Positions 1 to 4,194 of a DNA stretch of 5,766 nucleotides are shown here, piece after piece. The position numbers and the translations under genes were made by a program. Source of the stretch: Paenibacillaceae bacterium (GTDB taxonomy: Bacteria > Bacillota > Bacilli > Paenibacillales > NBRC-103111); NCBI GenBank assembly GCA_020697475.1, contig JAJFMO010000270.1:1-5766 (forward strand), given 5' to 3'. The notes below the pieces were generated by a model, which was given only the letters and a program-made list of their open reading frames with translations, was not told the DNA's origin and did no database searches. Each line of letters begins with the position of its first letter. The first letter of the stretch is position 1.

Positions 1-181
1 CGGATTTAGCGAGCAGCATAAGGTGCTGAACGGCGCTTCCGATTTCTTGGAGGAGCTGTTCGGCGAGCACGGTAAGCATGTCCGAAGCGCGATCGGCGTG
101 AACGAGCTGCCTTTCGGCATCTCGGTTGAAGTGGAACTGATTGTAGAGATGCATCCGGTGGAAAAGGGGAATGGGCGATGA
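1..181 (+). CDS. RidA/YjgF/YER057c/UK114-family protein, C-terminal part
   Basis: This is the 3' end of a gene running in from the left edge; 59 codons are visible before a TGA at 179-181. The translation contains EQHKVLNGASDFLEELFGE, then HVRSAIGVNELPFGISVEVE, then ELIVEM. This is the C-terminal half of the YjgF-like endoribonuclease/RidA fold in the longer subgroup whose members read NGASDL..VFGE.G.HARSAVGV.ELP....VE. RidA proteins are small cytoplasmic trimers that hydrolyse reactive enamine/imine intermediates released by PLP enzymes; members of this subgroup are mostly uncharacterised. The Arg in the HVRS motif occupies the position of the substrate carboxylate-binding Arg of RidA. The stop codon overlaps the start of the next gene (ATGA), indicating translational coupling. 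Family is fairly certain, exact substrate unknown, N-terminus not in the window. Confidence 0.77.
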   Translation, partial: GFSEQHKVLNGASDFLEELFGEHGKHVRSAIGVNELPFGISVEVELIVEMHPVEKGNGR

Positions 182-1425
182 CGGCGTTATTGTTAGGTAA
201 AGCAGTGGTCGATATTACTCCGCCGATTGGAGCGCATTTGGCCGGATGGGCGGGGGAACGGTATTCGAACCGGATTCATCAGCCGCTGACGTGTCGAGTG
301 CTTTATTTGCGCGAGGGAGAAACGGCGGCGGTGATCGTCAGCGTAGATTTGATCGGGCTTGACAAAACGTATTCGGACGAGATTCGCGCATCGGCAGGGG
401 AGAAGCTCGGCCTTCCGATGTCGGCGATTATGTTGTCCGCCACGCATACGCATTCGTCGCCGATTTTGCCGCCGTGCCTGTTTCCGCAGCATCCGAAGCC
501 GGACGCGCATTATATGGAGGATCTGAAGCGAAAAGTGGTCGGCGCTTGTGTTTTCGCTAGCCAGTCGTTCATCCCCGTAATGGTCGGCTTTGGCCGGGGC
601 GTTGGCGATCTTGGCGTGAACCGGCGGCTTCCCTACGTGAACGGGAAGTCGGGCTTTCCGCCGAAGGCTGATCCGTCGCAATGGATTGACCGCGAGATCG
701 GTGTTTTGCGGTTCGACGCGCTGGATGGCGGGACGGCGGCAGTGCTGTTCAGCTACGGATGCCATCCGACGGTTGGCGGGAACACGCGCTTTATGGGGCC
801 GGACTTCCCTGGGCCGGCGCGGCGGATGGTAGAGAGTTACTTCGGCGGCTATGGCCGCGGAGGTCAAGCCGCAATTGGGTCCGATTCGTGCGGCAGCGGG
901 ACGACGGCGTTGTTCCTGCTTGGCAATTGCGGGGAGATCCGCTCCAACTACACGAACGAGGACGGTACATTCCGCTGGGACGTTGATAGCGATCTGGTCG
1001 AGCAAGCTGGGGCAAGGATCGGCGCCGAGGTCATTAAAGCCGCGGTTACGGCTGAGCCGAGTGAGAAGTCGCAGTTGGGCGTCGGTCAGTCGTTCGGCGA
1101 CTTGTACACGATCCGCGACGAGGTGGCGATTCGTTGCGAGTTCCAGGCGTTTCGCATTGGCGAGGCGGTCATCGTCAGCAACCCCGGCGAATGCTTCTCC
1201 GGCATCGGCAGGAAGGTTCGCGAGCGGTTCGCTTTCCCGCTGTTGTTCTCCTCGATCACGAACGGCTTCCTCGGCTACGTGCCGACGAAAGAGGCGTATC
1301 CATATGAAGGGTACGAGGTCAGCTTGTCTTACGAGTTTTTCGGCTTGTCCGCTCCGATTCGCAGCGATGGAGAGGACGTATTCGCCGACGGTATGACGGC
1401 TGCGATCAAGCAGAGCTTGGCGTGA
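178..1425 (+). CDS. Neutral/alkaline non-lysosomal ceramidase-superfamily hydrolase
   Basis: A 415-residue protein matching the catalytic N-terminal domain of neutral/alkaline ceramidases (Pfam Ceramidase_alk), zinc amidases that in characterised members cleave N-acyl sphingosine. The start fits: an AAGGGG Shine-Dalgarno at 164-169 lies about 8 bases before the ATG, and the ATG overlaps the upstream stop. Visible family landmarks are a start of the type G.A.VDITPP.G (residues 7-18), the zinc motif THTHSSP (H90, H92), GCHP (H196), the GNCGEIRSN loop (249-257), NPGE (E338) and NGFLGYVPT (362-370). No signal peptide is visible, so it is probably cytoplasmic, unlike secreted ceramidases. It is shorter than full ceramidases and lacks their C-terminal immunoglobulin-like domain. 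The nucleophile serine of the GDVSPN loop appears replaced by Arg254, with Ser255 next to it, so ceramidase activity is doubtful. Coupled to a RidA-like gene, it more likely hydrolyses another amide or ester. Family is sure, substrate unknown. Confidence 0.87.
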   Translation: MTALLLGKAVVDITPPIGAHLAGWAGERYSNRIHQPLTCRVLYLREGETAAVIVSVDLIGLDKTYSDEIRASAGEKLGLPMSAIMLSATHTHSSPILPPCLFPQHPKPDAHYMEDLKRKVVGACVFASQSFIPVMVGFGRGVGDLGVNRRLPYVNGKSGFPPKADPSQWIDREIGVLRFDALDGGTAAVLFSYGCHPTVGGNTRFMGPDFPGPARRMVESYFGGYGRGGQAAIGSDSCGSGTTALFLLGNCGEIRSNYTNEDGTFRWDVDSDLVEQAGARIGAEVIKAAVTAEPSEKSQLGVGQSFGDLYTIRDEVAIRCEFQAFRIGEAVIVSNPGECFSGIGRKVRERFAFPLLFSSITNGFLGYVPTKEAYPYEGYEVSLSYEFFGLSAPIRSDGEDVFADGMTAAIKQSLA

Positions 1426-1445
1426 GAGTTGTTGGCGCAACGCAT

Positions 1446-1487
1446 AAGCGGGCTTCCGTGCTGTAAGACGGAAGCCCGCTTCTTTTC
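1446..1487 (+). terminator. Intrinsic terminator after the RidA-ceramidase unit
   Basis: A perfect 14-bp stem pairs 1446-1459 (AAGCGGGCTTCCGT) with 1468-1481 (ACGGAAGCCCGCTT) around an 8-base loop, followed by CTTTTC. It lies 20 bases after the ceramidase-like stop codon. The A pair at the left foot and the T tract on the right make it a rho-independent terminator for the plus-strand unit. It is weaker as a minus-strand terminator because the left flank lacks an A tract. Confidence 0.92.
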
Positions 1488-1493
1488 GGATTT

Positions 1494-1680
1494 TGTAACG
1501 GCCATGAGAGACGCTTAGCGGCTCAAAAACGCGCCATTCACACTGTAACGGACGCCACAGCCGCTTAGAGCTTGCAAATCGCACCTTTGCCTACCCGATG
1601 CGCCTCTAAGACGCTGCTGTGGCCGTTACATTTTCGAGGAACCATCTTTCGTTGTTTAAGCTGCTGCTATGGCCGTTACA
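1494..1680. repeat. Nested imperfect palindromic repeat, four TGTAACGG-headed units
   Basis: Four related units of about 27 bases start with TGTAACGG: plus strand at 1494 and 1544, and inverted with ends at 1630 and 1680. Units on each side are exactly 50 bases apart, and both pairs share one centre of symmetry at 1587. The outer arms pair from 1494-1505 with 1669-1680 (12 perfect bp), then again at 1513-1517 with 1657-1661. The inner arms pair 1544-1551 with 1623-1630 and CTTAGAG (1564-1570) with CTCTAAG (1604-1610). The tip contains a small GCAAA/TTTGC hairpin (1574-1590). No coding potential is convincing. The layout fits a non-autonomous palindromic intergenic repeat (REP/BIME- or MITE-like). 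I recall TGTAACGGACGCCACAGC-type repeats in Paenibacillaceae genomes, but this is memory, not a search. Confidence 0.82.
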
Positions 1681-2180
1681 AATCGGCCAATTCAACCGCT
1701 TGTTCTTCCAGCAATTTCGCCTGTACGAGCAAACTTTGGATTTGTTTGGCCTGAACGTCGGAAACCTGCTTGTGCAAATGATTCCACCCGTTAAAATCTT
1801 GCTCTAGGACCCTTTTCGATACAGTTCCCATAGTCGCGTTGTGTTTCGCTGTTGTAATTCCTGCGGCATTTTAAGATAGGCTTGCAAGCGGTCAATACTT
1901 GGCGCGATGTGGCTTTGTTCGTCTTCTTCTTCTACATCGTCGCCGTTCGCTAGTTTCAGTGGCGGTATCTCGTTATCCAGCCCAAACATAATACGAACAT
2001 CTTCAGCAACTTCCTGCGGCGTGATGTAAAAATTAGTTTCCGCTTCAATCAGATTGTCTAAGCGGGCTTTACGGTCTGTCTCGACTTAGTTTTCGGAACG
2101 CAAGTCAATCGGATTGTATTCGACAACCGCCCGCAATTGGATACCCCTGGTTTAGGTGGCTTGGATACATGTCCTTTCAT
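1676..2180 (-). pseudogene. Decayed gene of unknown function
   Basis: Coding remains can be stitched together on the minus strand. An ATG at 2180 begins MKGHVSKPPKPG. After a frame change near 2140-2150 the reading continues as LRAVVEYNPIDLRSEN, a TAA at 2086-2088, then VETDRKARLDNLIEAE and onward past MFGLDNEIPP (ATG at 1989) to LWELYRKGS with a stop at 1804. One added base near 1811 restores a third segment, RVLEQDFNGWNHLHKQ, ending QAVELADL with a TAA at 1676-1678. The repaired product would be about 167 residues, acidic in the middle (DDVEEEDEQ) and probably coiled-coil at the end. I do not recognise the family; a phage or plasmid origin is possible but unproven. The TAA could come from CAA by one C-to-T change. 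No clear ribosome binding site precedes the ATG, which sits 26 bases after the ymaF-like stop. The final stop codon lies inside the outermost TGTAACGG unit. Confidence 0.55.
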
Positions 2181-2206
2181 TTTAAACTCTTACATTACGC
2201 CAATAT

Positions 2207-2572
2207 TCATACAAGAGGTTTCTGAATTAATGTAGCGAAATTGAACTGATGTACATGGCCATCATTTAATGTAGTCATTCCTGTTACGAAGTGAACATGT
2301 TTTCCATTCCCAACAGGAATAGCACGCCCTGTTCTGATTTTTATGAGATTATGAAAATGGTCTAAGAAATCGGTATGATTGAAAACAATTTCATGAACAT
2401 GACTATTGCCTACTGGGATAACTTGACTGGTAACACCGGCAAAACGATGATTATGCCTATCCTCACCTTGTTCGGCTAATTTTGTACTTCCTTCAAATTC
2501 ATGTACATGCGTCTGTTTTCTTATTATTTTCCTTCTTTTTACAATTCTTTTTTTTACAATTCGTTTACTCAT
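2207..2572 (-). CDS. ymaF: YmaF-family histidine-rich protein
   Basis: A 121-residue protein resembling Bacillus subtilis YmaF (Pfam YmaF family), whose function is not established. I chose the ATG at 2572 over the one at 2590, because GGGAGG at 2583-2588 lies 10 bases before it; the upstream ATG would place that ribosome binding site inside the gene. The first 20 residues are strongly basic (SKRIVKKRIVKRRK). The rest is built from three modules, each with two HxH-type pairs: HVH with HNHRF, HVH with HFH, and HVH with HVHQF, linked by repeated G-rich turns (IPVGN occurs twice). Paired HxH motifs suggest metal binding, which is inference. There is no signal peptide or membrane segment. A run of eight A (plus-strand T at 2548-2555) lies near the start of the gene and could slip. 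No terminator is visible before the decayed gene downstream. Confidence 0.86.
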   Translation of the reverse strand: MSKRIVKKRIVKRRKIIRKQTHVHEFEGSTKLAEQGEDRHNHRFAGVTSQVIPVGNSHVHEIVFNHTDFLDHFHNLIKIRTGRAIPVGNGKHVHFVTGMTTLNDGHVHQFNFATLIQKPLV

Positions 2573-2613
2573 ATGAGTAACGCCTCCCATGAAATTAGTT
2601 ATATCATGATATA

Positions 2614-2697
2614 TTATTTGAAATGGTGGGAATAAGTGTTAGACGAATACCTTAGAGCAGCCAAATGAGGCATAAGTTTAATAAAGTGTGCCGACAT
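2614..2697 (-). CDS. Possible 27-residue leader ORF before ymaF
   Basis: An ATG at 2697 is preceded by a good AGGAG (2703-2707) with 5-base spacing and reads MSAHFIKLMPHLAALR and 11 more residues, three of them His or Lys, to a TAA at 2614. It ends about 40 bases before the ymaF start on the same strand, so it could be a leader peptide or chance. I recognise no family. The ribosome binding site is the only real support. Confidence 0.22.
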   Translation of the reverse strand: MSAHFIKLMPHLAALRYSSNTYSHHFK

Positions 2698-2792
2698 CTA
2701 AACTCCTAATATTTATTTAACCAAATCAAATGCAAACCAAATGTAATCCATTTCCTTTGTTCTATTTCACCGTTGATTATAGATATAAAAAA

Positions 2793-2817
2793 TAAAAAAA
2801 AGCGCTATTCGGCGCTT
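2793..2817 (-). terminator. Intrinsic terminator of the small cysteine-rich gene
   Basis: On the minus strand AAGCGC (2817-2812) and GCGCTT (2805-2800) form a 6-bp stem with a 6-base loop, followed by a long T-rich tract (the A run upstream on the plus strand, 2788-2801). It lies 18 bases after the stop codon of the 42-residue gene at 2835-2963, which supports that gene being real. Confidence 0.76.
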
Positions 2818-2834
2818 CGTTGTGGTTTGTTTTC

Positions 2835-2963
2835 CTATTCCTTAATACATTTTATTTTCGGACAGAATTGCATAAGTCCGTCCCAATTACCCCAGATGCA
2901 ACATTGACATTTTGGTGGCTGCTTTTTCTTAATGGGTTCTGCAGGTATTATCAATTTGCTCAT
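2835..2963 (-). CDS. Small cysteine-rich (zinc-ribbon-like) protein, 42 residues
   Basis: A short minus-strand gene with an ATG at 2963, a GAGAGGG ribosome binding site at 2975-2981 (11-base spacing, slightly long) and a TAG at 2835-2837. The product begins MSKLIIPAEPIKKKQPPK and then has five cysteines: C19-Q-C21-C22, then IWGNWDG, then C34-PKIK-C39. The C-x2-C...C-x4-C spacing with aromatic residues between resembles the tiny zinc-binding proteins common in phages and mobile regions of Bacillota (pattern C..C.WG.W......C....C). Function is unknown; zinc binding is inference. A weak promoter candidate (TTGATA at 3051-3046, 18-base spacer, GATTAT at 3027-3022) lies upstream, and a terminator follows at once, so it may be monocistronic. 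The plus-strand reading across 2820-3041 is the shadow of this gene. Confidence 0.66.
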   Translation of the reverse strand: MSKLIIPAEPIKKKQPPKCQCCIWGNWDGLMQFCPKIKCIKE

Positions 2964-3059
2964 CGTGCGTGTTACCCTCTCGCTTTGTTGGATTGTTATG
3001 CCAAAATAAATATTTCCCTTAATAATCCTGGCTATTCATAAAATATATCAAATAATTTG

Positions 3060-3086
3060 TGTTATTATGGATGACGTACCTCATCC
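3060..3086 (+). promoter_or_regulatory. Extended -10 promoter with an adjoining 18-bp palindrome
   Basis: TGTTATTAT at 3060-3068 matches an extended -10 element (TGnTAtaAT); no good -35 is visible. Directly after it, 3069-3086 is a near-perfect palindrome, GGATGA-CGTACC-TCATCC (16 of 18 positions symmetrical). It would sit across the predicted transcription start of the small gene at 3110, so it could be an operator or a 5' hairpin. Both assignments are inference. Confidence 0.38.
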
Positions 3087-3109
3087 CTTACAGAAAGGAG
3101 ATGAGCGAT

Positions 3110-3226
3110 ATGGTTATTGGAGTCGATATCTCTAAGCCAATTCTTGAACCAATTACAATCCGCATCGGCGATGTAACGATCAAAATATTGCCTTCAAGAA
3201 GAAAACAAAAACTAATAAGACTGTAA
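3110..3226 (+). CDS. Small hypothetical protein, frame probably broken
   Basis: AAAGGAG at 3094-3100 precedes two in-frame ATGs. The second, at 3110 (9 bases from GGAG), is the better start; the first, at 3101, touches the ribosome binding site. The 38-residue product starts MVIGVDISKPILEPITIRIG and goes on to VTIKILP, an alternating hydrophobic, strand-like pattern, then ends in a basic tail at a TAA at 3224. In the -1 frame from about 3190 an equally coherent reading follows: FKKKTKTNKTVIARLGG, then TINTGFLSEAIK, ending with a TAA at 3280-3282, just before a terminator. One missing base near 3191 would join them into a protein of about 57 residues. I do not recognise it. Either the gene is slightly broken, or the base call is wrong, or translation shifts on the A-rich stretch at 3197-3210. 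Confidence 0.45.
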   Translation: MVIGVDISKPILEPITIRIGDVTIKILPSRRKQKLIRL

Positions 3227-3289
3227 TCGCTCGGCTGGGTGGAACCATTAATACTGGTTTCCTCAGTGAAGCGATAAAATAAAATAGCT

Positions 3290-3323
3290 AAAAAACATCG
3301 GTTAAATACACGGTGCTTTTTTT
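3290..3323 (+). terminator. Probable terminator after the small plus-strand gene
   Basis: CATCG (3296-3300) pairs with CGGTG (3311-3315) with one wobble, and the flanking A run (3290-3295) can pair with the following T7 (3317-3323) across a bulged C. It lies about 10 bases after the TAA at 3280-3282, which fits the longer, frame-joined version of the gene better than the short one. Confidence 0.57.
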
Positions 3324-3368
3324 ATTTCCAGTTAATTCATTCCAACTACTAACAAATAGCGACACAGA

Positions 3369-3402
3369 AAAGAGAGATACGATGTTATTCGCATCTCCCT
3401 TT
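3369..3402 (-). terminator. Terminator of the guaB-side minus-strand unit
   Basis: On the minus strand GGGAGATGCG (3399-3390) pairs with CGTATCTCTC (3381-3372), 10 bp with two wobbles and an 8-base loop, extended by A-T pairs at the foot and followed by TTTTC. It starts 7 bases after the restored stop codon of the membrane-protein gene at 3409. It could also act weakly on the plus strand, backing up the terminator at 3290-3323 between convergent genes. Confidence 0.67.
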
Positions 3403-3408
3403 ATATTG

Positions 3409-3902
3409 CTATTTTCTTCGCATGAACTCGCTATATTTTTCATCTAACGACCGATCCAAGTATTCTAGCGACTGTAGTATCCTTAAAACATAATCCATAT
3501 GCTTGTCAGCAATCCACGTATACTTGTACCGCCGACCTTTTCTTTGAGTCTGCCGATTATATCTTTTATTAGTGTAAGTTTTTCGCACAACGCAACAATT
3601 CGATTGTACGGCTCTAGGTGTTGAATATTCACAAAATTTAGTTTGATCTCAAATATCGCATCTTCCAAAGCAGTTTTCTTAATGTCGTAAGTATCTAAAA
3701 ACCGATCTTTTTCAGATTTCCTGTTAGATACAATGACTCCTAAATATGTGAACAGACCACTAATTATTCCGCCGATTAATGCCCCGAGAAAGGACAACAC
3801 ATCCCAATTTTTGCTAATTCGTTCCATAAAGGTATTCAAAAAAGCATCAATTAGAAATAAGACCAAGTATATTGCAATAACGCATAGGGAAAACAATATC
3901 AA
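3409..3902 (-). pseudogene. Two-helix membrane protein with a one-base frameshift
   Basis: The unbroken part reads 139 residues to a stop at 3483, but past residue 122 the coding signal moves to another frame. There it continues GRRYKYTWIADKHMDYV, then LRILQSLEYLDRSLDEKYSE and FMRRK, with a TAG at 3409-3411. Adding one A in the AAAA run (plus-strand T at 3538-3541) gives one continuous 164-residue protein. Residues 2-22 and 35-58 are hydrophobic membrane segments (the second contains SFLGALIGGIISGLF), followed by a soluble, charged, helical tail. This resembles unnamed small membrane proteins of Bacillota; no function is known. The start is uncertain: there is no ATG, TTG at 3902 is 20 bases from GAGG, and an ATT at 3911 is better spaced. 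It follows the TGA-interrupted gene after about 20 bases. A sequencing error in the homopolymer would explain the frameshift equally well. Confidence 0.66.
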
Positions 3903-3928
3903 TATTGAAATGCAAAGCTTTTCCTCTT

Positions 3929-4192
3929 TTATAGAGAAGTGCTATATAGGAGGTGCGCCATGTCACCATCAAGTACCAACATAACCTCCAGCTCTGCCCG
4001 CACGTGATCCCAAAGCATGTTCAACTTATGTTTTGGTATCCTCGACAAGTGTATGAGAAATCAGGCTTCAGCATCTTGCTTCGACATTCGAAATACTGGT
4101 AGGCGAGGATCTTTCTCTCCGCATATACACCGGTAATATACCGTAATCCGTGCAACCAAAAAATACGGGCATATGCGCTTATGGCTAATCAC
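3929..4192 (-). pseudogene. Small CxC protein gene interrupted by a TGA codon
   Basis: A GTG at 4192 is preceded at 7 bases by GGAG, which lies inside the last codons of guaB; the guaB stop ends only two bases upstream, so translation is probably coupled. The first part reads VISHKRICPYFLVARITVYY then RCICGEKDPRLPVFRMSKQD, AEA and a TGA at 4061-4063. The same frame continues without further stop as FLIHLSRIPKHKLNMLWDHV, RAELEVMLVLDGDMAH and a short tail, ending with a TAA at 3929-3931. The second half reads as a normal amphipathic helix, so both halves look like one 87-residue protein. TGA would arise from CGA (Arg) by one C-to-T change. No family is recognised; C22-x-C24 with C8 could bind metal. 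Selenocysteine is unlikely because no obvious SECIS hairpin follows. Alternatives are a 43-residue truncated product or a base error. Confidence 0.56.
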
Positions 4193-4194
4193 CT

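Noticed and set aside
851..1396. Plus-strand 181-codon frame inside the ceramidase-like gene
   Set aside because: Low-complexity Ser/Arg/Ala composition, a frame shadow.
193..1584. Long minus-strand open frame of 463 codons opposite the ceramidase-like gene
   Set aside because: Arg/Leu-rich shadow of a GC-rich gene whose plus-strand product has clear family motifs; it also runs through the terminator and repeat.
1572..1807. Two short plus-strand frames over the repeat and the decayed gene
   Set aside because: No ribosome binding site, and the coding signal at 1682-1810 is on the minus strand.
2719..2742. Direct repeat AACCAAAT at 2719 and 2735, considered as an iteron or CRISPR-like unit
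   Set aside because: Only two copies in an AT-rich stretch, no further units.
2820..3041. Plus-strand 73-codon frame
   Set aside because: Opposite the cysteine-rich minus-strand gene, no ribosome binding site, and its start overlaps the terminator region.
3951..4006. GGAGG followed at 6 bases by ATG on the plus strand (ATG at 3960)
   Set aside because: Encodes only 15 Ser/Thr-rich residues before TGA and lies inside the better supported minus-strand frame.
4040..4063. Selenocysteine at the TGA of the small gene
   Set aside because: No convincing SECIS hairpin follows, and a CGA-to-TGA mutation is the simpler account.
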